Source: Pseudomonas sp. ATCC PTA-122608
GTDB taxonomy: Bacteria; Pseudomonadota; Gammaproteobacteria; Pseudomonadales; Pseudomonadaceae
Assembly: GCF_001952855.1 (NCBI RefSeq)
Contig: NZ_LPNO01000046.1
Location: forward strand, 196,847 to 260,846
Direction: 5' to 3'
Length of the DNA stretch: 64,000 bases
The notes below the pieces were generated by a model. That model had not been told where the DNA came from and did not search any database. It saw only the letters and a program-made list of their open reading frames with translations. Made by a program: the position numbers and the translations under genes. Of the stretch, positions 17,383 through 25,609 are shown piece by piece; the first letter of the stretch is position 1, and the number at the start of each line of letters is the position of its first letter.

Positions 17383-19272
17383 ATGTGTGGTTTTTCCGGA
17401 TATTTTACGAACAAGAAGTTTTCTACCGATGAGTCTTCGCTGCTTGAGGCAATGGGCCGCTCAATCATCAACCGTGGCCCGGACGGCGGCGGTTATTGGT
17501 TTGATTCAGCCGCTGGTATAGGCCTGTCCCACAGGAGGCTGGCGATTGTCGACCTGACTGCTGCCGGCCACCAGCCAATGCATTCATCGAGTGGGCGCTT
17601 CGTAATTGCGTTCAATGGCGAGATCTACAACCATGGCGAACTGCGTGCTCTTCTTGAGGAGAGTGGGCTTTCGCCTACCTGGAACGGGCACTCAGACACA
17701 GAAACGCTGCTTGAGTGCTTTGAGCACTGGGGAATCGAAAAGACCCTGCAGGCAACGGTTGGGATGTTCGCCATCGCGCTGTGGGATACCCGGCAAAATG
17801 AACTGGTATTGGCTCGGGATCGTCTTGGGGAGAAGCCGCTTTATTGGGGGTGGCAGAATGACGTGCTGTTGTTCGGTTCTGAACTCAAGGCGCTCAAGGT
17901 CCATCCTGCGTTTTGCGCTGATATCGACCGTGACGCGTTGGCCCTTTATCTGCGCCACAACTACGTTCCCGCGCCCTACAGCATCTATCAAGGGATAGAG
18001 AAGCTGAAGCCGGGGCATTATGTAAGGATCGCGATAGACCAGCGCCGATCGGATGTAAAAGCGCTTCCTTTTTGGTCTTTCAATCGGGCGGTTGAGGCGG
18101 GGCTTGCGTCTCCGCTGCAATCTGACGCCAACGCCGTAGTTGATACGCTTGAAGCACAGCTTAGCGAAAGCATCGGCATGCAAATGCTCGCGGACGTGCC
18201 CTTGGGCGCGTTTCTAAGTGGTGGCGTGGACAGCAGTCTTGTGGTTGGCCTGATGCAGAAACAAAGCCCGCGACCGGTCAAGACGTTCACCATAGGCTTC
18301 AGTGAGGCAGGGTTCAATGAAGCTGAACATGCTCTGGCTGTATCCCGCCATTTAGGTACTGAACATACTGAGATCTATGTTCAATCCAAAGACGCGTTGG
18401 ACGTTATCCCGGATCTACCGAACATTTACTGTGAACCCTTTGCCGATAGTTCACAGATCCCGACCTTCCTGGTCAGTCGCCTTGCGCGACAACAAGTCAC
18501 CGTCACTTTAAGCGGTGATGCGGGAGATGAGCTGTTTGGCGGCTATAACCCTTACCAATTTGCCCCACGTATCTGGGGGAAGATCAGCCAGGTGCCGTTA
18601 CCCCTGCGACGTTTTGCATCCGCAACGCTCAAGGCATTGCCGATAAAAGGCAAGGTCGAGAAGTTGGTGGATATTCTTGATACTCCGAGTCGGGAGGACT
18701 TTTATCGGCAACTTGTCAGTCACTGGAAAACACCTTCCAGTGTGGTTATCGGCGCGAAAGAGCCGATTACGGTGCTTGACACCTCTTCAGCGTGGCCCGC
18801 TACGCAGCGGTATGAAGAGTGGATGATGGCGATGGATGCACAGACCTATATGGCTGACGACATCCTGGTAAAGGTCGACCGTGCGGCGATGGCCAGCAGC
18901 CTGGAAACTCGTGTGCCAATGCTCGATCACCGGGTTGTTGAATTGGCCTGGCGCATACCGTTGGATATGAAGATTCGAGGTGGTGTTGGCAAGTGGGTAT
19001 TGAGGGAAGTGCTTTATCGTCATGTTCCTCGCGAGTTAATCGAGCGACCGAAAAAGGGCTTTTCCATACCCATCGCGACGTGGTTGCGCGGGCCCCTGCG
19101 CGATTGGTCGGAAAGCTTGCTGGATGAAGGCCGGTTGCGCCGGGAGGGTTTCTTCCATCCTGCACCGATCCGGCGTGCCTGGGAACAACACCTCAGTGGT
19201 CGGGCTGATCATTCAAGCAAGTTATGGGGGGTCCTGATGTTCCAGGCGTGGTTGGAGGAGCAAGGCCGTTGA
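17383..19272 (+). CDS. Asparagine synthase-type amidotransferase, copy 1 (WbpS-like)
   Basis: A 629-residue glutamine-dependent amidotransferase. The start is ATG at 17383 so that Cys2 (MCGFSGYF) is the exposed GATase II nucleophile. SHRRLAIVDL and FNGEIYNH belong to the glutaminase domain (1-200). The synthetase domain has the PP-loop SGGVDSS near residue 283, then SGDAGDELFGGYN and the YMADDILVKVDRAAM segment. In Pseudomonas O-antigen loci such AsnB homologues (WbpS type) are thought to convert uronic acids to uronamides. A second, closely similar copy follows one gene later. Confidence 0.9.
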   Translation: MCGFSGYFTNKKFSTDESSLLEAMGRSIINRGPDGGGYWFDSAAGIGLSHRRLAIVDLTAAGHQPMHSSSGRFVIAFNGEIYNHGELRALLEESGLSPTWNGHSDTETLLECFEHWGIEKTLQATVGMFAIALWDTRQNELVLARDRLGEKPLYWGWQNDVLLFGSELKALKVHPAFCADIDRDALALYLRHNYVPAPYSIYQGIEKLKPGHYVRIAIDQRRSDVKALPFWSFNRAVEAGLASPLQSDANAVVDTLEAQLSESIGMQMLADVPLGAFLSGGVDSSLVVGLMQKQSPRPVKTFTIGFSEAGFNEAEHALAVSRHLGTEHTEIYVQSKDALDVIPDLPNIYCEPFADSSQIPTFLVSRLARQQVTVTLSGDAGDELFGGYNPYQFAPRIWGKISQVPLPLRRFASATLKALPIKGKVEKLVDILDTPSREDFYRQLVSHWKTPSSVVIGAKEPITVLDTSSAWPATQRYEEWMMAMDAQTYMADDILVKVDRAAMASSLETRVPMLDHRVVELAWRIPLDMKIRGGVGKWVLREVLYRHVPRELIERPKKGFSIPIATWLRGPLRDWSESLLDEGRLRREGFFHPAPIRRAWEQHLSGRADHSSKLWGVLMFQAWLEEQGR

Positions 19273-20411
19273 AAGTTACCCATATTATTGTCGGTCTGCA
19301 TATCGGCGGCGCGGAGTTGATGCTGCTTCGGCTCTGTGAGTCATTCAACTCAAGCGGCGATGATGAACACCGTGTTATCTCATTGACGGATTTGGGTGAA
19401 GTGGGCGCTCGGCTGCGTGCCTGCGGGGTGACTGTTGATACGTTGGGTATGCGGGGGGCCTGGGACGTCCTGCCAACGTTTGCAAAGTTGGTTCGCCATC
19501 TTCGGCTGAACAAGCCTGATATCGTTCAGACCTGGATGTATCACTCTGACTTGTTGGGTGGCTTGGCAGCGCGTTGGGTGGGGATCAGGGGCGTGATCTG
19601 GGGGATCAGGACCACTGACGTCAGCAGAGGTGGTGCAAAGGCCACAATTATTGTTCGCAAACTGTGTGCCTGGCTGTCGGCGACTGTCCCCAGCGTTATC
19701 GTGTGCGCTGCCCAGGCGTCACGAAAGACGCATGTGGCTGCGGGTTATTCCCCGAGCAGAATGGCTGTCATTCCCAACGGGTTTGATCTTGAGCGTCTGG
19801 TTGCATCGCCGCAAGAGCGTGAGGCCATAAGGTCGGCGCAAGAAATAAGCGCAGATGACTTCGTTGTAGGAAGCCTGGGGCGTTTTAACGAAGTCAAGGA
19901 TCACGCCAGTTTTGTCGAGGCTGCCGGGCTCGTCGCTCCCAGGTTCCCGCACGTCAAGTTCCTGATGGTGGGACGTGATGTCGATGAGGCGAATAGCGCA
20001 TTGATGGCGCAGATTGCATCAACCGGATTCGCTGATCGATTTGTGTTGCTGGGTGAACGAAAAGATGTGCCCGCCTGCTTTAAGGCGATGGACATGTTTT
20101 GCCTGCATTCATTTACCGAAGGTTTTCCTAATGTGCTGGGCGAGGCGATGAGCCTAGCGTTGCCTTGTGTGACGACCGATGCAGGAGACGCGGCATTCCT
20201 GCTGGGTGAACATGGGTTTGTCGTACCCGTACAGGATCCACTCGCGTTGGCTGAAGCGCTGGCGAAGATGATTGCAGCGTCTCCTGCCGAGCGATCAATG
20301 ATGGGGCAGGGTGCCTATACACGTATCGTCGAAAATTTCACGATGAAATGTACCGAGCATAAATTCAAAGAAATCTATGACCGGCTTTACTTAAATCAGG
20401 ACGTTCATTGA
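19269..20411 (+). CDS. Glycosyltransferase family 4 (first)
   Basis: A 380-residue GT-B retaining glycosyltransferase. The N-terminal domain begins KVTHIIVGLHIGGAELMLLR (glycine-rich acceptor side). The donor side has GSLGRFNEVKDH and the EGFPNVLGEAMSLALP motif (E-x7-E). The start is probably TTG at 19269, overlapping the asnB copy-1 stop by 4 bp (TTGA); an upstream in-frame opening lies wholly inside asnB. The stop overlaps the next ATG by one base. It is lodged between the two amidotransferase copies. Sugar specificity cannot be read. Confidence 0.88.
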   Translation: MKVTHIIVGLHIGGAELMLLRLCESFNSSGDDEHRVISLTDLGEVGARLRACGVTVDTLGMRGAWDVLPTFAKLVRHLRLNKPDIVQTWMYHSDLLGGLAARWVGIRGVIWGIRTTDVSRGGAKATIIVRKLCAWLSATVPSVIVCAAQASRKTHVAAGYSPSRMAVIPNGFDLERLVASPQEREAIRSAQEISADDFVVGSLGRFNEVKDHASFVEAAGLVAPRFPHVKFLMVGRDVDEANSALMAQIASTGFADRFVLLGERKDVPACFKAMDMFCLHSFTEGFPNVLGEAMSLALPCVTTDAGDAAFLLGEHGFVVPVQDPLALAEALAKMIAASPAERSMMGQGAYTRIVENFTMKCTEHKFKEIYDRLYLNQDVH

Positions 20412-22369
20412 TGTGTGGTTTCAGCGGAATTTTCCAGGCCGGTAATAGTGATCTGGCATCGATCATTACCCGGATGAACGATGCCCTCGTGCACCGTGGC
20501 CCCGATGATCGTGGTGTATGGGTTGACGAAAATGCAGGCCTCGCGCTCGGGCATCGGCGGTTGGCAATTGTCGATCTGTCGGAGGCTGGTCATCAGCCCA
20601 TGCATTCCAGTTGTGGGCGATTTTTAATCGTCTTCAACGGTGAGATCTATAACCATACCGAACTCAGGCAGAAGCTGGACAATGAAGGATTGTCGCCACC
20701 CGCATGGCGAGGCCATTCTGATACCGAAGTCCTGCTCGCAGGTCTTGCAGGCTGGGGTGTCGAAAAGACCTTGCAGGCATCGGTTGGGATGTTTGCCTTC
20801 GCGCTGTGGGACAGGCAAGAGCAGGTATTGACGCTTGCACGCGATCGGATGGGCGAGAAGCCTTTGTATTACGGTTGGCAGGAAGACACGCTGCTGCTTG
20901 GGTCTGAGCTCAAGGCTATCAAGGCTTTCCCGCAGTTCACTGGCGAAGTGGATCGCAACGCGTTGACGCTATTGCTTCGGCACAACTGCATTCCTGCGCC
21001 TTACAGCATTTATAAAGGCATCGCCAAGCTCGAGCCCGGTCACTACGTAACGCTTGCGCTGAAGAATCTGCCCGCTGCAAAAGCCGCAGTCCCACAGGCT
21101 TACTGGCGTCTCAACGACGCAGTAGCAAAAGGCATTGCCGACCCCTTCAAGGGCACTCCCGCCCAAGCGACGGATTTGCTGGAGACTCAACTGGGCTCAA
21201 GCATTGGTCAGCAAATGCTCGCAGATGTGCCTTTGGGCGCATTCCTGAGCGGCGGCGTGGATAGCAGCACTATCGTGGCCTTGATGCAGGCCCAGAGCGC
21301 CCAGCCAATCCGCACATTCACCATCGGCTTCGACGAAGGCGGCTACGACGAGGCAGTTCATGCCAAGGCGGTTTCCAAGCATCTGGGCACGCAACACACC
21401 GAGTTGTACGTGCGCCCGGACGATGCCTTGGCTGTTATCCCGCGTCTACCGTCGATGTATTGTGAGCCGTTCAGCGACAGCTCGCAGATTCCCACATTCC
21501 TTGTCAGCCAATTGGCCAGCCAACAGCTCAAGGTTGTGTTGAGTGGTGATGGCGGCGACGAGCTCTTCGGCGGTTATAACCGCTACCTCAGCGCCAAGAA
21601 AGTCTGGTCAAAAATGCAGCAGTTGCCGCCGTTTGCCCGACAGGCGAGCGCCGGGCTTTTACGCTCACTTTCACCGTCCACCTGGGACAGCCTGTTCCGT
21701 CTCTCCAAGCCTTTGCTGCCCAAGCGGCTTCATCTCAGCACGCCTGGGGAAAAGGCTCATAAATTGGCTAGCGTCCTGGCGCTTGCGGATGGGCATGAGT
21801 TCTACCTGCAACTCAACAGCCATTGGACTGACCCTGCCAGTGTCGTGATCGGTGGCAAGGAGCCCGAAACCATTTTCACTGACCCTTCGCGCTGGCCCCA
21901 GACTGATAGTTTCGAACATTGGATGATGGCGATGGACGCCCAGACCTATATGTCGGATGACATCATGGTGAAACTGGATCGCGCTGCGATGGCCGCAAGC
22001 ATTGAGGGCCGGGTCCCTATGCTTGACCACAGGATTGTCGAACTGGCCTGGCGCATGCCTCTGGACCTGAAGATTCGTAACGGCCAGGGCAAATGGCTCT
22101 TGCGAGAAGTGCTTTATCGTCATGTTCCCAAGGAATTGATCGAAAGGCCCAAGCAAGGTTTTGGTATCCCGCTTGGGGCGTGGCTACGCGGTCCTTTACG
22201 GGAGTGGGCAGAGTCTTTGTTGGATGAAGCGCGCTTGCGCCAGGAGGGATACTTCCACCCTGAGCGCATCAGGCACATGTGGCAGGAACATCTTGAGGGC
22301 CGCGGAAACTGGCAGCCTCACTTGTGGACCATCCTCATGTTCCAGGCATGGTTGGAAGAGCAGGCATGA
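20411..22369 (+). CDS. Asparagine synthase-type amidotransferase, copy 2 (WbpS-like)
   Basis: A 652-residue paralogue of the gene at 17383, similar over its full length. Cys2 (MCGFSGIF), FNGEIYNHTELR, PP-loop SGGVDSSTIVAL and SGDGGDELFGGYNRYL are intact, and the C-terminal stretch near VPMLDHR and LIERPKQGFG is nearly the same as in copy 1. It is about 20 residues longer, mostly in the middle (around KPLLPKRLHLSTPGEKAHKL). The start ATG at 20411 gives the N-terminal cysteine. Coupled to both neighbours by overlaps (1 bp and 4 bp). Likely amidates a uronic acid; why two are needed is open. Confidence 0.9.
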   Translation: MCGFSGIFQAGNSDLASIITRMNDALVHRGPDDRGVWVDENAGLALGHRRLAIVDLSEAGHQPMHSSCGRFLIVFNGEIYNHTELRQKLDNEGLSPPAWRGHSDTEVLLAGLAGWGVEKTLQASVGMFAFALWDRQEQVLTLARDRMGEKPLYYGWQEDTLLLGSELKAIKAFPQFTGEVDRNALTLLLRHNCIPAPYSIYKGIAKLEPGHYVTLALKNLPAAKAAVPQAYWRLNDAVAKGIADPFKGTPAQATDLLETQLGSSIGQQMLADVPLGAFLSGGVDSSTIVALMQAQSAQPIRTFTIGFDEGGYDEAVHAKAVSKHLGTQHTELYVRPDDALAVIPRLPSMYCEPFSDSSQIPTFLVSQLASQQLKVVLSGDGGDELFGGYNRYLSAKKVWSKMQQLPPFARQASAGLLRSLSPSTWDSLFRLSKPLLPKRLHLSTPGEKAHKLASVLALADGHEFYLQLNSHWTDPASVVIGGKEPETIFTDPSRWPQTDSFEHWMMAMDAQTYMSDDIMVKLDRAAMAASIEGRVPMLDHRIVELAWRMPLDLKIRNGQGKWLLREVLYRHVPKELIERPKQGFGIPLGAWLRGPLREWAESLLDEARLRQEGYFHPERIRHMWQEHLEGRGNWQPHLWTILMFQAWLEEQA

Positions 22370-23496
22370 GTAAAGTACTTTTGTTTATCGTTAACGACCC
22401 GGGGTTTTTTCTTTCGCACCGGCTGGCGGTTGCCAAGGGCGCGCAGGCAGAGGGCTATAGGGTTCATGTGGCGTGCATGCCTGGTCCGGCGGTTGCGGCT
22501 ATTGCCGCTGAAGGTTTCGAGTTTCACCCGTTGCCGCTTTCACGTAGCGGCCGTAACCCCTTGGCCGAACTGGGACTGATGTTCGCGATCTGGCGGCTGC
22601 TCTGGCAATTGAAGCCGGACATCTTGCACCTGGTGACCATCAAGCCGGTTTTGTATGGTGGCGTTGCCGCTCGGCTGGCACCGGTCAAAGGTGTGGTTAC
22701 CGCTATTTCCGGACTGGGCTTTGTATTTCTCTCCAAGGGACTCAAGGCCACTATCACGCGAAAGGTTGTCAGCACCTTTTATCGGTTGGCGTTGGGCAAG
22801 CGTAATCTGCGCTCGATTTTTCAGAACCCCGATGATCGTGACCTGCTCTTGAGCATGGGTGGACTTACCCAATCCAAGGTCGTGATGATTCGTGGTTCAG
22901 GCGTCGACCTGTCTCGTTACACCGCGTTGCCAGAGCCGGAAGGGGCCCCAGTGGTGTGCCTGGCGGCTCGACTGCTGCGGGACAAGGGCGTTGTCGAGTT
23001 CGTTGAGGCGGCAAAAATATTGACCGCGCGCGGTGTTAACGCGCGCTTTCAGTTAATTGGTGACATTGATCCCGGTAACCCGGCGACAGTTACCACCTCA
23101 CAGTTGCAGCAGTGGCGAGAGGAAGGGGTGATTGAGCTGCTCGGTTACCGCGACGACATCGCGAATGTGTTCGCTGCGGCGAATATTGTGACCCTTCCAT
23201 CCTATCGTGAAGGCTTGCCCAAGGTGCTGGTCGAAGCGGCAGCGTGCGGCCGCGCGGTGGTCACCACCGATGTACCGGGTTGCCGGGATGCGATTGATGC
23301 CGATGTCACAGGATTCGTTGTACCTGTTCGTGATGCACAGGCCCTGGCTAATCAATTGCAGGTGTTGATTGAATCTCCTGCCTTGCGTGCCCGGATGGGG
23401 GCGGCTGGCCGTGAGCTGGCTTTACGCGCATTTGCGATTGAGAAAATCGTGGAGCAGCATTTGGATGTATACAGAGAGTTGGAGCGCACGCTTTGA
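22366..23496 (+). CDS. Glycosyltransferase family 4 (second, WbpU/WbpT-like)
   Basis: A 376-residue GT-B enzyme. The opening VLLFIVNDPGFFLSHRLAVA, the middle LHLVTIKPVLYGG and AISGLGFVF, and the C-terminal LPSYREGLPKVLVEAAACGR are features of GT4 enzymes that act early in O-unit assembly after the initiating hexosamine. In the P. aeruginosa O6 locus a similar enzyme precedes wbpV-wbpL-wbpM, the same order as here. ATG at 22366 (ATGA overlap with asnB copy 2). The retaining mechanism implies an alpha linkage. Confidence 0.88.
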   Translation: MSKVLLFIVNDPGFFLSHRLAVAKGAQAEGYRVHVACMPGPAVAAIAAEGFEFHPLPLSRSGRNPLAELGLMFAIWRLLWQLKPDILHLVTIKPVLYGGVAARLAPVKGVVTAISGLGFVFLSKGLKATITRKVVSTFYRLALGKRNLRSIFQNPDDRDLLLSMGGLTQSKVVMIRGSGVDLSRYTALPEPEGAPVVCLAARLLRDKGVVEFVEAAKILTARGVNARFQLIGDIDPGNPATVTTSQLQQWREEGVIELLGYRDDIANVFAAANIVTLPSYREGLPKVLVEAAACGRAVVTTDVPGCRDAIDADVTGFVVPVRDAQALANQLQVLIESPALRARMGAAGRELALRAFAIEKIVEQHLDVYRELERTL

Positions 23497-24461
23497 ATCA
23501 GCACAAAACTATCTTTATCACTGGAGCCAGCGGCTTTGTGGGGGGGGCACTGGTTAACCGGTTGGCATCTGCAGGGGACTGTCGGGTTTTGGCGCTGGTA
23601 CGTCGCGAAGGTGTAACACTGCCTGCTTCTGCGGTACCTGTGCGAGTCAGTGCCGATTATCTTGCGGGTGAGTCGCTTGCTCTTGAAGGGGTTGATGTTC
23701 TGATTCACTGCGCCGCACGCGTTCATGTGATGTCAGACGCCTCCATTGATCCGTTAACCGAGTATCGCAAGATCAATGTCGAAGGCACGTTAAAGCTGGC
23801 GGAGCAGGCCGCTCAGGCGGGAGTCAGGCGCTTCATTTTTATCAGCTCGATCAAGGTCAACGGTGAGGGAACCCAATTGGGCGCCCCTTACACGGCAGAT
23901 GACGTGCCTGCACCGTGCGACCCCTATGGTGTTTCCAAAATGGAGGCTGAGCAGAAACTCTTATCGCTGGCGCAAAGAAGCGGGATGGAAGTTGTTATTA
24001 TTCGTCCCGTCCTGGTGTACGGCCCTGGGGTCAAGGCAAACTTTCGCAGCATGATGAGCTGGCTTTACAAAGGCGCTGTGCTGCCGTTGGGTGCCATTCG
24101 TAACCAACGCAGCCTGGTCGCGCTGGACAACCTCGTTGACTTGATTGTGACGTGCATGGATCACCCGGCGGCAGCCAATCAGACGTTTCTGGCCAGTGAT
24201 GGTGATGACATGTCGACCACTGATTTGTTGAGACGCATGGGGATTGCCTTGGGTAAACCGGCCCGGTTGATCCCCGTACCGGCAGTTCTACTGCAATTGG
24301 GCGCGACCGTGCTAGGCCGCAAGGCTATTGGCCAGCGCCTGTGTGGTTCGTTGCAGGTTGATATTGGCAAGACTCGCCAATTGCTGGGCTGGAATCCTCC
24401 ATTGACGGTGGCCAGCGCATTACGCAAGACGGCCGAAAGTTTTCAGGGAAGCTTGAAGTAA
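23493..24461 (+). CDS. wbpV: NAD-dependent epimerase/4-keto-sugar reductase (WbpV family)
   Basis: A 322-residue extended SDR. TGASGFVGGALVNRLA is the NAD(P) motif; ISSIKVNGEG holds the catalytic serine and DPYGVSKMEAEQ the Tyr/Lys pair. It likely reduces the 4-keto product of WbpM to UDP-D-QuiNAc or UDP-D-FucNAc, the sugar that WbpL transfers first. The start is TTG at 23493 in a 4-bp overlap (TTGA) with the preceding GT4. The order wbpV-wbpL-wbpM is that of P. aeruginosa O6-type loci. Confidence 0.85.
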   Translation: MNQHKTIFITGASGFVGGALVNRLASAGDCRVLALVRREGVTLPASAVPVRVSADYLAGESLALEGVDVLIHCAARVHVMSDASIDPLTEYRKINVEGTLKLAEQAAQAGVRRFIFISSIKVNGEGTQLGAPYTADDVPAPCDPYGVSKMEAEQKLLSLAQRSGMEVVIIRPVLVYGPGVKANFRSMMSWLYKGAVLPLGAIRNQRSLVALDNLVDLIVTCMDHPAAANQTFLASDGDDMSTTDLLRRMGIALGKPARLIPVPAVLLQLGATVLGRKAIGQRLCGSLQVDIGKTRQLLGWNPPLTVASALRKTAESFQGSLK

Positions 24462-24500
24462 ATAGTGGTGCCCCATGAGGGACCTTAATTGGAGCTGTAG

Positions 24501-25523
24501 ATGAATCGTTTACTGTGGCTGGCGCCTGCTGTTGCAGCCCTTGCTCTTCTTCTGACCTGGTGCCTGCGCCGTTATGCGCTGGCCAGAAGTCTGATTGATG
24601 TTCCCAATGCGCGCAGTTCTCATACTGTTCCGACGCCTCGTGGAGGCGGAGTGGCGATAGTCTTGAGCTTCTTGATTGCGTTACCAGTATTGTTTATCGG
24701 TGATGAGATAACACGCTCGATTACATGGGCGTTGCTGGGGGCTGGTGCGGCTGTGGCGGTGCTTGGGTTTCTCGACGATCATGGCCATATCGCCGCGCGC
24801 TGGCGTTTGCTGGGGCACTTCAGTGCCGCGGCCTGGGCTCTTTTCTGGTTGGGCGGCTTGCCCGCAATAACGCTGCCCTGGGTGGTCCTCGACCTGAGCT
24901 GGGTAGGGCACATCCTTGCCGCGATTTATCTGGTGTGGATGCTTAATCTGTACAACTTCATGGATGGTATCGATGGCTTGGCTAGCGTCGAAGCGCTCTG
25001 TGCATGCCTTGGCGCCTGTCTGATTTATTGGTTGGTTGGTTATCAGGCGCTTATCTGGGCGCCACTGTTATTAAGCATGGCGGTGTTGGGGTTTCTCTAT
25101 TGGAACTTTCCACCGGCACGAATCTTCATGGGGGATGCCGGTAGCGGTTTTCTCGGTATCGTGTTGGGCGTGCTATCCCTGCAGGCCGCCTGGCAGAGCG
25201 CCGACTTGCTGTGGGTATGGTTGATCCTGCTCGGTGTCTTTATCGTCGATGCGACGTTTACTCTGGTCCGCCGCCTGATGAGGGGTGACAAGGTTTACGA
25301 AGCCCATCGCAGTCATGGCTATCAGTTCGCATCGCGTAAAGTTGGCGGCCACTTGCCAGTAACGCTTGCGGTGCTTGCAATCAACGTGATCTGGCTGCTG
25401 CCAATCGCACTTTGCGTTGCATTATTGGGTCTAAGCGGCGTGCTGGGCGTTGTAATAGCGTACATCCCGCTGGTGATGCTGGCAGTCAAGTACAAAGCGG
25501 GTGAGCTGGAAAGGGCCGCGTGA
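24501..25523 (+). CDS. wbpL: Undecaprenyl-phosphate glycosyl-1-phosphate transferase (WbpL)
   Basis: A 340-residue integral membrane protein of the WecA/MraY/WbpL type with about 10-11 helices. The conserved loops are DVPNARSSHTVPTPRGGG, FLDDHGHIAARWR, NLYNFMDGIDGLA and IFMGDAGSGFLG, with RSHGYQ near the end. It starts the O unit by moving a UDP-linked 6-deoxy-N-acetylhexosamine phosphate to undecaprenyl phosphate at the inner membrane. The RBS TGGAGCTG lies before the ATG. Confidence 0.93.
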   Translation: MNRLLWLAPAVAALALLLTWCLRRYALARSLIDVPNARSSHTVPTPRGGGVAIVLSFLIALPVLFIGDEITRSITWALLGAGAAVAVLGFLDDHGHIAARWRLLGHFSAAAWALFWLGGLPAITLPWVVLDLSWVGHILAAIYLVWMLNLYNFMDGIDGLASVEALCACLGACLIYWLVGYQALIWAPLLLSMAVLGFLYWNFPPARIFMGDAGSGFLGIVLGVLSLQAAWQSADLLWVWLILLGVFIVDATFTLVRRLMRGDKVYEAHRSHGYQFASRKVGGHLPVTLAVLAINVIWLLPIALCVALLGLSGVLGVVIAYIPLVMLAVKYKAGELERAA

Positions 25524-25609
25524 TTGTGTTTTAGATTCATTTCAGCGGTGATTGACCGGCCTAAAGTGTTTAAATTCGCAGAGCAGCAGCCGTATCAGGA
25601 GCAACAGAG

